Below are positions 25,582 through 33,998 of a stretch of DNA of 64,000 bases, piece by piece. The DNA is from JAFKFH01 sp017307375 (GTDB lineage Bacteria > Pseudomonadota > Alphaproteobacteria > Ferrovibrionales > Ferrovibrionaceae). Below the pieces are notes generated by a model. That model was not told the origin of the DNA, made no database searches, and worked only from the letters and a program-made list of their open reading frames with translations. The stretch is from the NCBI GenBank assembly GCA_965229335.1, contig OZ245874.1, positions 2,976,001 to 3,040,000 of the forward strand, given 5' to 3'. Positions within the stretch are counted from its first letter, which is position 1, and every line of letters begins with the position of its first letter. Both the position numbers and the translations under genes were made by a program.

Positions 25582-26995
25582 AGAGCCCCTCGATCAGCGC
25601 GTTCAGGCGAGGTTGCCACGGTTGCGCCTCCTCCAGCGCGAGGGCCAGCGAAAAGAGCGTCGCGTCGTCTCCTGCGGCAGCGGTGAAATGACTGCCCATC
25701 GGCAAGCCGCCGGATGTCCAGTGCAAGGGGACTGACATTGCCGGCTGGCCGGCGAGCGAGGCGGGCACCGTATAGCCGGCAACCCGGACGACAAAGGCAG
25801 CGAGCTTTTCCGGGCTTTGGTCCGGCGCATACAAGCCTAAAGGAAAGGCTGCAAATCCGACCGTCGGGCTCAGCAGCACGTCGACCGCCGCCATTGAACG
25901 CTCCGCCGCCAACGCTGCCGCGGCCAGGGTTGCCGCCGCGGCGGCGAGGGCGTCTTCGGGCAGTGCCCGCGCCCTGGCCACGATATCGCGGCTATAGGGA
26001 TCCAGGCGGCTCTCGTCGCAGGCCTCGCCGAGCATGCCGCCAAGCATGTCCAGCGTCGTCGCCACCATCCTGCCCGAAAGGGCGAAGAAGGCGTCGCCCG
26101 TCGTGCGCGTATCCATAGCCGGCCCGGCGACCTCGACCAGATCATGGCCCAGCGCCGCGCAGACACGCTCGGCTTGATCGAGTGCGGCCGCCGCGTCGGG
26201 GTCGGGCGGATTGCCGCCGTTGTCCGGACGGTAGACACCGATCGTGAGCCGCCGCCGCCGGGCCCGCAACGCATCGAGAGGCGGCAATGCCCACCCGGGG
26301 CGCTCGGTGGCGTGCAGCCAGGCAATGCTGTCGCGCACCGAACGGCTGACACAATGGTCGCTCAGCATCTGCCCTATCGCGGTATCTTCCGGTACGCCGG
26401 CCGATATGGTGCGGCCGCGGCTCGGCTTGAAACCGAACAGGCCGCAGAACGACGACGGTCCACGGATCGAGCCGCCGCCGTCCGAGGCATGCGCCACCGC
26501 TACCATGCCGGAGGCGACGGCTGCGACCGCACCGCCCGAAGATCCGCCGGTTGAACGGCCGAGATCCCAGGGATTGCGCGTTGGCGCGGCGCCGGCGGGC
26601 TCGGTCGTGCCCAGCAGCCCGAATTCGGACGTGGCGCTTTTGCCGAGTACGATCAGGCCTGCCCGGTCCAATGCGTCGGTGTACGGAGAGCCCGCTGGCA
26701 TTGGAAACGGCGGCAGGAACCTTCCGCCCAGGGCCAGCGGCAAGCCGGGATAGGGCAGCAGATCCTTGATCAGGGTCGGCACGCCGTGGAGTGACGCACC
26801 GTCATCGCGCCGCAGCGCGCGATCGCGCGCTGCTTCGTACCCGGTTGCGACGACGGCATTGAGCTGTGGGTTGAGCCGTTCGATCCGCGCGATCGCTGCG
26901 TCGGCGAGTTCCAGGGCCGTCACTTCCCGCCGACGCACCAGTTCGGCCTGGGCGCAGGCATCCAGCGTGGCAAGCGAGACTGCGGGCAGCGACAT
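25565..26995 (-). CDS. Amidase-signature-family hydrolase
   Basis: 476 residues from the ATG at 26995, chosen because GGAGGAG lies seven bases upstream; a longer frame begins at 27022 within the palindrome. The Ser-cisSer-Lys triad is visible: Lys77 (PTLIKDLLPY), cis-Ser152/153 (STGGSSGGAVAAV) and Ser176 (DGGGSIRGP), the nucleophile. Family members hydrolyse amides to acids; the substrate here is unknown. A TetR gene follows directly, so the enzyme is probably inducible by its substrate. Confidence 0.9.
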   Translation of the reverse strand: MSLPAVSLATLDACAQAELVRRREVTALELADAAIARIERLNPQLNAVVATGYEAARDRALRRDDGASLHGVPTLIKDLLPYPGLPLALGGRFLPPFPMPAGSPYTDALDRAGLIVLGKSATSEFGLLGTTEPAGAAPTRNPWDLGRSTGGSSGGAVAAVASGMVAVAHASDGGGSIRGPSSFCGLFGFKPSRGRTISAGVPEDTAIGQMLSDHCVSRSVRDSIAWLHATERPGWALPPLDALRARRRRLTIGVYRPDNGGNPPDPDAAAALDQAERVCAALGHDLVEVAGPAMDTRTTGDAFFALSGRMVATTLDMLGGMLGEACDESRLDPYSRDIVARARALPEDALAAAAATLAAAALAAERSMAAVDVLLSPTVGFAAFPLGLYAPDQSPEKLAAFVVRVAGYTVPASLAGQPAMSVPLHWTSGGLPMGSHFTAAAGDDATLFSLALALEEAQPWQPRLNALIEGLYAATA

Positions 26996-27012
26996 CGTCG
27001 GCCTCCTCCGGA

Positions 27013-27055
27013 GTTGATCCAAAAAGAGAATAGATGATTCTTTTTTCGGATCAAC
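27013..27055. promoter_or_regulatory. Palindromic operator upstream of the amidase-tetR operon
   Basis: Arms of 19 bases, 27013-27031 (GTTGATCCAAAAAGAGAAT) and 27037-27055 (ATTCTTTTTTCGGATCAAC), are separated by five bases and pair at 17 of 19 positions. The palindrome starts 18 bases before the amidase ATG, so a bound repressor would block that promoter. A terminator for the upstream ketopantoate-reductase-like gene is the alternative, but it has no GC stem. Confidence 0.75.
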
Positions 27056-27074
27056 CGGCTGGATAGCCGGGCGA

Positions 27075-28001
27075 TTAGGGCAGCAAAGGCCCGTCGGCGT
27101 AAGGCGTCAGCAGCGCCGAGACCAAGCTGTGCGTGGGCGTCGGCACGCCCTTTTCCGCGCCCAGCCGGACCACGGCGCCGGACAGCCAGGGCAGTTCCAG
27201 CCGGGCCCCGCGCTCCAGATCGTGCAGCATCGACGACTTCATCGCCGGGGCCAGCCCGTCGATGAAGGTGATGACCTTGTCGGCGTGGTCGGGCGGCAGG
27301 TCGCCGCCATGCGCCCGGGCAACCGCGACCCCCTCGGCCATCGCCGCATAAAGGGCGGCACGGGCAGCCGGCACCGCGCGCAGCGGGCCGATCGGGCTGC
27401 GGGCCAGCGCGGTAATGCCGGAAAAGGCGGAAAGGAAGACGAACTTTTCCCAGATCGCGCGGTGGACGTTGCCGGACGCGTGGAATTCGATGCCGGCGGC
27501 CGTGCAGGCATCGGCGAAGCGCTGCAGCCGGACGCTGGGCCGGCCATCCATTTCGCCGACTGTAAGCTTGGCCATCTTGCCGACATGGGCGATGACGCCC
27601 GGGCGCCCGATCGAGGCACCGATATGGCAGACCCCGCCCAGCACCGGGCCGGCGCCGTAGATCGCCGCCAGCCGGTCGGCAGCATCGACGCCGTTCTGGA
27701 ACGAGACGATCGCGGTATCCGGACCGATCATCGGCCGGGCGGCCTCGGCCGCGGCTTCCAGGTCCCACAGTTTCACCGCGATCACGACCTGGTCGACGAT
27801 GCCCACCGTCGACGGATCGTCGGTCGCCTTGACCTCAAGGCCGGCGATCGGGCGCACCGGGCTCTCGATCGACAGTCCGTCCCGGCGGAGCGCTGCGAGA
27901 TGGGCACCCCGGGCGACGAAGGTGACATCGGCCCCGGCTGCCGCCAGAAGGCCCCCGAAATAGCCGCCGACCCCGCCGGCGCCGACCATGGCGATACGCA
28001 T
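27075..28001 (-). CDS. Ketopantoate reductase-like oxidoreductase
   Basis: 308 residues starting MRIAMVGAGGVGGYFGGLLAAAGADV, a Rossmann NADPH site with GxGGxG. VSFQNGVDAADRLA near 100 and WEKFVFLSAFSGITALARSPIG near 180-200 match the PanE/ApbA family, which reduces 2-dehydropantoate to pantoate. Paralogues of this family act on other 2-keto acids, so panE is not assigned. The ATG at 28001 excludes an upstream extension without homology. It reads toward the amidase with 80 bases between. Confidence 0.88.
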   Translation of the reverse strand: MRIAMVGAGGVGGYFGGLLAAAGADVTFVARGAHLAALRRDGLSIESPVRPIAGLEVKATDDPSTVGIVDQVVIAVKLWDLEAAAEAARPMIGPDTAIVSFQNGVDAADRLAAIYGAGPVLGGVCHIGASIGRPGVIAHVGKMAKLTVGEMDGRPSVRLQRFADACTAAGIEFHASGNVHRAIWEKFVFLSAFSGITALARSPIGPLRAVPAARAALYAAMAEGVAVARAHGGDLPPDHADKVITFIDGLAPAMKSSMLHDLERGARLELPWLSGAVVRLGAEKGVPTPTHSLVSALLTPYADGPLLP

Positions 28002-28096
28002 CCGCTTGATTCCCTTGACGCTGCCGTTTAATCGCTGGCGCAAGCTAGCGGTGCGCTGGGCCCGCGGCAAGCCGCCTTCTACCCGGGAGTAGCCAT

Positions 28097-28942
28097 ATGC
28101 CTTTCATCCTGACCCTGTCCTGCCCCAACCGCATCGGCATCGTCGCCAAGGTTTCGGGATTTCTGTTCGAACGTGGCTGCGACATCACCAATTCGGCGCA
28201 GTTCGACGATGAGCTGACCGGCCGCTTCTTCATGCGGGTGGCCTTTCGGGGACGGGCGGAAGACAGCCGCGATGGCCTGGCCGAGGAATTCGCGCCCATC
28301 GCCGCCGATTTCGGCATGGACTGGCAGCTCTACGACGAGGCGGTCAAGCCCAAGGTCGTGATCATGGTCTCCAAGTTCGGCCACTGCCTGAACGACCTGC
28401 TTTACCGCTATCGCATCGGTGCGCTCAGGGCGGAAATCCCGGCGATCGTGTCGAACCATCGCGACTTCTACCAACTGGCCGCCAGCCACGACATCCCGTT
28501 CCACCACATTCCCGTGACCTCGGCCAACAAGGCCGGGGCGGAAGGGCGGCTGCGCGAGGTGCTGGCCGATACCGGCGCCGACCTCGTGGTCCTGGCGCGC
28601 TACATGCAGGTGCTGTCGACCGAGCTTTGCCGCGACCTGTCCGGCCGGGCGATCAATATCCATCATTCGTTCCTGCCGTCCTTCAAGGGCGCCAATCCCT
28701 ATCGCCGCGCCCATGAGCGCGGCGTCAAGCTGATCGGTGCGACGGCGCATTTCGTCACCGCCGATCTCGACGAAGGGCCGATCATCGAGCAGGACGTGGC
28801 GCGGGTCGATCACGCGATGACGCCGGACGACTTCGTCTCGGTCGGCCGCGACGTCGAATGCCTGGTGCTGTCGCGCGCCGTGAAGTGGCATGTCGAGCGC
28901 CGGGTGATCGTCAACGGCCACTCGACGGTGGTTTTCCGCTGA
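28097..28942 (+). CDS. purU: Formyltetrahydrofolate deformylase
   Basis: 281 residues: an N-terminal ACT-like domain (ILTLSCPNRIGIVAKVSGFL, 4-23) and a formyltransferase-fold catalytic domain with NIHHSFLPSFKGANPY near 190-205 and TADLDEGPIIEQDV near 225. Hydrolyses 10-formyl-THF to formate and THF, balancing one-carbon and glycine pools. Length equals that of known PurU. GGGAG lies about nine bases before the ATG. Divergent from the ketopantoate-reductase-like gene; no obvious operon partner. Confidence 0.95.
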   Translation: MPFILTLSCPNRIGIVAKVSGFLFERGCDITNSAQFDDELTGRFFMRVAFRGRAEDSRDGLAEEFAPIAADFGMDWQLYDEAVKPKVVIMVSKFGHCLNDLLYRYRIGALRAEIPAIVSNHRDFYQLAASHDIPFHHIPVTSANKAGAEGRLREVLADTGADLVVLARYMQVLSTELCRDLSGRAINIHHSFLPSFKGANPYRRAHERGVKLIGATAHFVTADLDEGPIIEQDVARVDHAMTPDDFVSVGRDVECLVLSRAVKWHVERRVIVNGHSTVVFR

Positions 28943-28993
28943 GGGCAGTGTACAACTGGATGCAGGGATAACCGGCCGAAAGGGTGGCTTGCC

Positions 28994-29395
28994 ATGCGTC
29001 GCCTGATGATCGTCGCCAGCGTCTTCGCTCTGCCGGTGCTGCCGGTCCTGGCGCAGCAGCCGCCCCCGGCCGAGGCGGTCGCCGCCTGCGCGGGCAAGGC
29101 GATCGGCACGGCCGTCACCTTCACCGGCCCGCGTGGCGAGGCGGTTGCCGGTACCTGCGAGACGATCGGTGGCGTAATCGCGGCCCGCCCCGAGCGGCCG
29201 CCGCCGGCCGGGGCGGGCGGCCCGCCGCCCGGGCCTGACCGCCCGCCGCCGCCGGAGGCGATTGCGGCCTGCGCCGGCAAGGCGGCGGGGACCGCGGTCA
29301 CCTTCACCGGACCGCGCGGCGATACGGTCGCGGCCACCTGCCGCGAGCGCAATGGCCTGCTGGCTGCCGCGCCGAACAATCCGCCGCCGCAGTAG
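28994..29395 (+). CDS. Secreted Cys/Pro-rich protein with two internal repeats
   Basis: 133 residues with a signal peptide (MRRLMIVASVFALPVLPVLA). Two copies of a unit of about 35 residues, roughly 26-60 and 86-120, share the pattern PPPxEAxAACAGKAxGTAVTF followed by TGPRGxxVAxTC, joined by a Pro/Gly linker (PPPAGAGGPPPGPDRPPPP). Each unit has two Cys that could form an intramolecular disulfide. I do not recognise the family. It follows purU by 51 bases and may share its transcript. Similar small PxxA-CxGK units occur in some exported alphaproteobacterial proteins, but no function is known to me. Confidence 0.7.
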   Translation: MRRLMIVASVFALPVLPVLAQQPPPAEAVAACAGKAIGTAVTFTGPRGEAVAGTCETIGGVIAARPERPPPAGAGGPPPGPDRPPPPEAIAACAGKAAGTAVTFTGPRGDTVAATCRERNGLLAAAPNNPPPQ

Positions 29396-29400
29396 CCCGA

Positions 29401-30633
29401 TCAGCCGCCGGCCAGCGCGGCGATTGCCGCGTCCGCCGCGGCTATCCCGGTCTTGTAGGCGCCATGCGCCGTCGAGAAATCGTGGACCGAGCAGGCCTCG
29501 CCGGCGAAGAACAGGCGCTGATCGACCGGCGCGGCCAGGACCGGACGTGCGGGTACCTGGCCGACCCGGGCGTAGGAATAGCTGCCCCTGGCGAACGGGT
29601 CGGCGCGCCATGCCGTTGCCGCCAGCAGCGTGAGGCGCCGGCGGATGTCGGAACCGAGCAGGGCGGCCAGTTCGCCGATCGCGAAGCCGGCGAAGGCGTC
29701 GGGGCCGCCGGCTTCCAGCTCGGCGGCCAGCGCGCCGCCGAAATACCCCTCGATGACCGGCCGCCCCAGCGGTCGCAGATGGTAGCTGCCGGTGCCGACG
29801 CGATCGACGGCGCCGAACAGATGGCCGTCGACCGGCAGATCGTCCGGGTGTTCGAGCACCAGCAGGACCTTGTCGGCCAATCCCAGAGGCAGACCGGCCG
29901 CCGCCTCGCGCTTTTGCGGCAGCTCGGGCGTGAAGCGCAGGCCGCCATCGACCAGCATCGTCGTCGGCACCGTCACGACGACCGCGTCGGTCTCGATGGT
30001 GCCCTTTGCCGTTTCCAGCCGAATTCGGCGTCCGCCGTGGTCGATCATCGTCACCGCGCAGTCGAGCGTGAGGTCAAGCCCGGCGCCGAGGCCGGCAATG
30101 GCGCGGCCATAGCCTTCGCGCACCCGCCAGTTCACCCCGCTATCGGCATAATTGCCGTAGTCGTCGACCGACAGCCCGGCAAGTTCGACGCCGTTGATAT
30201 AGGTCGACACCGCGTCGATCAGCCGGTTCCAGCGGTTGCCGGGCTCCAGCAATTGATCGCCGCTGCGGTCGGGGCCTCGACCGGCCGCGGCGGCCATGCG
30301 CGCTTCCCAGGCATCGAAGGCTCGGTGGTAGGCGACCTGGTCGGCGGCGCTGAAACCGCGGTCGCCGGTCTGAGCGCCCCACGGCGGACGGTGCCGCACG
30401 ATGTCCAGCCCCTGCTTCTCCGCCACCGCGACCAGCGGATTCCGGTCGGCCGAATGCAGCCAGGCACAGCCGAGGTCGATTGCCATGCCGTTCAGCGTTG
30501 CCGTCCACGCGCGGCCACCCGGCCGCGAGCGTGCCTCGATCACCCGGGTCGGCACGCCCGCCTCGTGCAGGTGGCGCGCGGCTCCCAGGCCGGCGGCCCC
30601 GGCGCCGATCACCACGGCGGTCTTCTCGGTCAT
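29401..30633 (-). CDS. Flavin monoamine oxidase-like FAD protein
   Basis: 410 residues. The FAD-binding Rossmann motif is VVIGAGAAGLGAARHLHEAG near 8-27, followed by the RxGGRAWT motif near 38; the C-terminal FAD motif is LFFAGEACSVHDFSTAHGAYKTGI near 374-397. These are the MAO/polyamine-oxidase family signatures. It lacks a signal peptide. Start overlaps the LysR stop by ATGA, making a lysR-oxidase operon divergent from phnW. A role in oxidising an aminophosphonate or another primary amine is only inferred from context. Confidence 0.85.
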   Translation of the reverse strand: MTEKTAVVIGAGAAGLGAARHLHEAGVPTRVIEARSRPGGRAWTATLNGMAIDLGCAWLHSADRNPLVAVAEKQGLDIVRHRPPWGAQTGDRGFSAADQVAYHRAFDAWEARMAAAAGRGPDRSGDQLLEPGNRWNRLIDAVSTYINGVELAGLSVDDYGNYADSGVNWRVREGYGRAIAGLGAGLDLTLDCAVTMIDHGGRRIRLETAKGTIETDAVVVTVPTTMLVDGGLRFTPELPQKREAAAGLPLGLADKVLLVLEHPDDLPVDGHLFGAVDRVGTGSYHLRPLGRPVIEGYFGGALAAELEAGGPDAFAGFAIGELAALLGSDIRRRLTLLAATAWRADPFARGSYSYARVGQVPARPVLAAPVDQRLFFAGEACSVHDFSTAHGAYKTGIAAADAAIAALAGG

Positions 30634-31502
30634 CGCTGGGGGCTCCGCATCATATCGAGGAACGAACGGATCAGGCGCCGCTCGGCGCGGTCGGCGAGGC
30701 AGACCAGATATTCGGTCAGCTCGATATCGGGCGACGCGTCGGCGATCGGCACCCGGACCAGCCGCGGCTCCGGCACGAAATCGGCGGCAGACATCACGCC
30801 GACGCCCAGGCCCAATGCCGCGACCTCGCGCGACGCTTCCCGGCTCGTCACCTCGATCACCGATCGCGGGGTGATGCCGCGCGCGGCCATCGCCCGCTCG
30901 ATGGCCTGCCGGCTCATCGAGCCGGGCTCGCGCAGAACCAGCGTCTCCTCCGCCAGGGCGGCGACCGGCCGCGGGCCCTGGCCGGCCCAGGGATGGGCGG
31001 CGCCGACGAAAAAGGTGACGGGGTCGCGGCGGATCGCCATGGTCTTCAGGCGCCGGTCAGGCTCGATGTTGGCGACGACGGCCAGATCGATATCGAAGGC
31101 ATAAAGCGCGTCGATCAAGGTTTCCAGGTTGCCGACCGACAGCGAGAGGCGGATGCCCGGATACTGCCCGTTGTAGCGCGCCATCATCGGCACCGTGGTG
31201 ATCGGGCTGTCCGAGCCGAGGCGAAGGCGGCCACGCTGCAGCCTGGCATGGCTCGACAGCAACTCCTCGGCCTCGTCCTGCAAAGCGAGGATGCGACGGC
31301 AGAGGTCCAGCAACTGCCTGCCGAGGTCGGTCGGCTCGACCTTGCGCCAGCGCCGCTCCAGCAACACGACGCCGTAGCGTTCCTCCAGCGCCTTGACCTG
31401 ATTCGACATGGTCGGCTGGGTCACGGCAAGCGCATCCGCCGCGGCGGTGAAGCTGCCCAGGCTGGCGACGGCATGAAAGGCACGGAGTTCATTGTATAGC
31501 AT
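30630..31502 (-). CDS. LysR-family regulator beside the phosphonate operon
   Basis: 290 residues. The N-terminal winged helix ELRAFHAVASLGSFTAAADALAVTQPTMSNQVKALE (5-40) is a standard LysR DNA-binding segment; the effector domain follows (RLRLGSDSPITTVPMM near 93). Divergent from phnW across 109 bases, the usual arrangement for a regulator of the neighbouring operon. The effector may be 2-aminoethylphosphonate or a breakdown product. Coupled to the flavin oxidase gene. Confidence 0.9.
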   Translation of the reverse strand: MLYNELRAFHAVASLGSFTAAADALAVTQPTMSNQVKALEERYGVVLLERRWRKVEPTDLGRQLLDLCRRILALQDEAEELLSSHARLQRGRLRLGSDSPITTVPMMARYNGQYPGIRLSLSVGNLETLIDALYAFDIDLAVVANIEPDRRLKTMAIRRDPVTFFVGAAHPWAGQGPRPVAALAEETLVLREPGSMSRQAIERAMAARGITPRSVIEVTSREASREVAALGLGVGVMSAADFVPEPRLVRVPIADASPDIELTEYLVCLADRAERRLIRSFLDMMRSPQR

Positions 31503-31534
31503 TCAAAAATACTATCCGTAACATCAGTAACTAT

Positions 31535-31547
31535 CATTCGATGAATG
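31535..31547. promoter_or_regulatory. Small palindrome in the lysR-phnW intergenic gap
   Basis: CATTC-GAT-GAATG is a perfect 5-bp inverted repeat with a 3-bp centre, in an AT-richer patch of the 109-base divergent gap. This is the place for a LysR recognition site, though it only loosely fits T-N11-A. Chance cannot be excluded. Confidence 0.35.
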
Positions 31548-31611
31548 ACAGATTTGCCATGAAACTGCAACCAACGAAGCCGACAACCAATCTCGCACGC
31601 CAGGAGCCGCC

Positions 31612-32751
31612 ATGACCGACCTGATCGACCAGCCGTTGCTGCTTACCCCCGGGCCGCTGACGACCGACCCCCGGACCCGCCAGGCGATGACCCGTGACTG
31701 GGGGTCGCGCGACAAGCGCTTCTCGGCCCTGGTGTCTGGCCTGCGCCAGCGGCTGGTCGCATTGGTCAATGGCGGCGACGACTATGTCTGCGTGCCGGTC
31801 CAGGGTTCCGGCACCTTTGCCGTCGAAGCGACGCTCGGCACCCTGCTGCCGCGCGACGGCCGCAGCCTGGTCCTGATCAACGGTGCCTATGGCCGCCGGG
31901 TTGCGACGATCGTCGAACGGCTGGGCCGGGGCCTCGCCACCTATGAGACGGCCGAGGACACGCCGCCCGATCCGGCCGAGGTGGCACGGTTGCTGGCGGC
32001 CGATCCGGCGATCGGCCATGTCGTGATGATCCATTGCGAAACCACCGCCGGGCTGATCAACCCGCTGCCCGAGATCGCCGAAGTCTGCCGGGCCGCCGGG
32101 CGCCGGCTGATCGTCGATGCGATGTCGAGCTTCGGGGTGCTGCCGATCGATGCCCGGGCGCTGGGCGTCGAGGCCGTGGTCGCTTCTTCGAACAAGGGTC
32201 TGGAAGGTCCGCCCGGCGTCGGCTTTGCGCTGATTGCCCGCGAGGCGCTCAAGGATTGCGCCGGCCGCGCGCATTCGCTCAGCCTCGACCTGTTCGACCA
32301 GTGGAAGGCGATGGAGGCCACCGGGCAGTGGCGGTTCACCCCGCCGACCCATGTCCTGGCCGGTTTCGGCCAGGCGGTCGACCTGTTCATCGCGGAAGGC
32401 GGCCAGCCCGGCCGCGCCGCCCGCTATCGCAACAATTGCCGAATCCTGGTCGAAGGCATGCAGGCCCTCGGTTTCGAGGCGTTGCTGCCGCCGGCCCTGC
32501 AAGCGCCGGTCATCGTCACCTTCCGCATGCCGGCCGATCCGCGCTTCGATTTCGAGCGCTTCTACGACCGGCTCTCGGCCCGGGGCTATGTCATCTACCC
32601 CGGCAAGCTGACCGTGGCGCCGTCGTTCCGCATCGGCTGCATCGGCCATCTCGGCGCTGCCGAGATGGAAGGGGCGCTGGCGGCGATCCGGGCAGTGCTG
32701 GGCGAGATGGACGTCGCCTCCGGCGCGCCGGTCCTCGCGGCCGCGGCATAA
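31612..32751 (+). CDS. phnW: 2-aminoethylphosphonate-pyruvate transaminase
   Basis: 379 residues of PLP fold type I. It matches PhnW: LLTPGPLTTDPRTRQAM near the N-terminus, HCETTAGLINPL near 141-152, Asp169 in LIVDAMSSFG and the PLP lysine Lys195 in ASSNKGLEGPPG. It converts 2-aminoethylphosphonate plus pyruvate to phosphonoacetaldehyde plus alanine. CAGGAG precedes the ATG by eight bases. First gene of the operon, followed by phnA (10-base gap), phnY and pbfA. Confidence 0.95.
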   Translation: MTDLIDQPLLLTPGPLTTDPRTRQAMTRDWGSRDKRFSALVSGLRQRLVALVNGGDDYVCVPVQGSGTFAVEATLGTLLPRDGRSLVLINGAYGRRVATIVERLGRGLATYETAEDTPPDPAEVARLLAADPAIGHVVMIHCETTAGLINPLPEIAEVCRAAGRRLIVDAMSSFGVLPIDARALGVEAVVASSNKGLEGPPGVGFALIAREALKDCAGRAHSLSLDLFDQWKAMEATGQWRFTPPTHVLAGFGQAVDLFIAEGGQPGRAARYRNNCRILVEGMQALGFEALLPPALQAPVIVTFRMPADPRFDFERFYDRLSARGYVIYPGKLTVAPSFRIGCIGHLGAAEMEGALAAIRAVLGEMDVASGAPVLAAAA

Positions 32752-32761
32752 GGGGCGCGCG

Positions 32762-33985
32762 ATGCTGACCAGTCCGACCATCACAGCAAACGGCCGCGAC
32801 TATCGCGTTCCGGCCGGACCGATCGTCGTCGTCTGCGTCGATGGCTGCGAGCCCGCCTATCTCGATGCCGCCGCCGATGTCACGCCGTTCCTCAGCGCTG
32901 CCCGCAAATCGGGCACCGACCTGACGGCCGATTGTGCGATGCCGTCCTTCACCAACCCGAACAACCTGTCGATCGTCACCGGCCGGCCGCCGTCGGTTCA
33001 CGGCATCTCCGGGAATTTCTTCCTCGATCCCGAGACGGGCGAGGCTGTCATGATGAACGACCCGCGCTTCCTGCGTTGTGGCACGATCCTTGCGGCATTG
33101 GCCCGGGAAGGCAAGTCGGTGGCAGTGGTGACGGCCAAGGACAAACTGCGCAAGCTGCTGGGCGCCGGCCTCAAGGGCGTCTGCTTCTCGGCCGAGGCTT
33201 CGGCCGATACCACCCAGGCCGAGCACGGCATCGACAACGCGGCGGGCTTTGTCGGCCTGCCGGTGCCGTCGGTTTATTCGGCAGGGCTTTCGGAATTCGT
33301 CTTCGCCGCCGGCGTGCGCCTTGCCGAGGTGCATCGGCCTGATGTGATGTACCTGTCGACGACCGACTACATCCAGCACAAGCACGCCCCCGGCACGCCG
33401 GTCGCCAACGACTTCTACCGGATGATGGACGGCTATCTCGGCCGTCTGGACAGGCTTGGCTATACGGTGGTTCTGACCGCCGACCACGGCATGAACGGCA
33501 AGGCGAACCCGGACGGCAGCCCCAGGGTCGTCTACCTCGCCGACCTGCTGGGCGAGTGGTACGGCCCCGATGCGGCCCGCGTGATCCTGCCGATCACCGA
33601 TCCCTATGTCGTCCATCACGGGGCGTTGGGGTCGTTTGCGACCGTCTATCTGAAGGATCCGTCGCGCGCCGACGCGATCGCGGCGCGGCTGGAAGCGGTG
33701 CCGGGCATCGAGTTGGTGCTGGACCGCGCCGGAGCGGCGGCCCGGTTCGAGTTGCCGGCCGACCGGATCGGTGACCTTGTCGTCGTCGGTGCCGCCGATA
33801 CCGCCGTCGGCGGGGCGCAGGCCGATCATGACCTCTCGGGCCTCGATGCGCCGCTGCGCTCTCACGGCGGCTTGGCCGAACAGCGCGTGCCGCTGGTCGC
33901 CAATCGCCCGATCCCCGCCCAGCCCGGGCGGCGCTGGCGCAATTTCGATGCCTTCGACATCGCCTGCAACCTGGCCCAGGCATGA
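32762..33985 (+). CDS. phnA: Phosphonoacetate hydrolase
   Basis: 407 residues of the alkaline-phosphatase superfamily. The metal and nucleophile residues are visible: Asp27 in CVDGCEP, Thr64 in MPSFTNPNN, DYIQHKHAPG near 202-211 and TADHGMNGKANPDG near 239. It cleaves phosphonoacetate to acetate and phosphate. AAGGGG lies before the start. With PhnY this gives a two-step route from phosphonoacetaldehyde that does not need PhnX; no phnX gene is in the window. Confidence 0.95.
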   Translation: MLTSPTITANGRDYRVPAGPIVVVCVDGCEPAYLDAAADVTPFLSAARKSGTDLTADCAMPSFTNPNNLSIVTGRPPSVHGISGNFFLDPETGEAVMMNDPRFLRCGTILAALAREGKSVAVVTAKDKLRKLLGAGLKGVCFSAEASADTTQAEHGIDNAAGFVGLPVPSVYSAGLSEFVFAAGVRLAEVHRPDVMYLSTTDYIQHKHAPGTPVANDFYRMMDGYLGRLDRLGYTVVLTADHGMNGKANPDGSPRVVYLADLLGEWYGPDAARVILPITDPYVVHHGALGSFATVYLKDPSRADAIAARLEAVPGIELVLDRAGAAARFELPADRIGDLVVVGAADTAVGGAQADHDLSGLDAPLRSHGGLAEQRVPLVANRPIPAQPGRRWRNFDAFDIACNLAQA

Positions 33986-33998
33986 GGAGGGCCGAGCC

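Noticed and set aside
28079..29611. A 510-codon minus-strand frame over purU and the repeat protein
   Set aside because: It crosses two convincing plus-strand genes and has only low-complexity Arg/Gly sequence.
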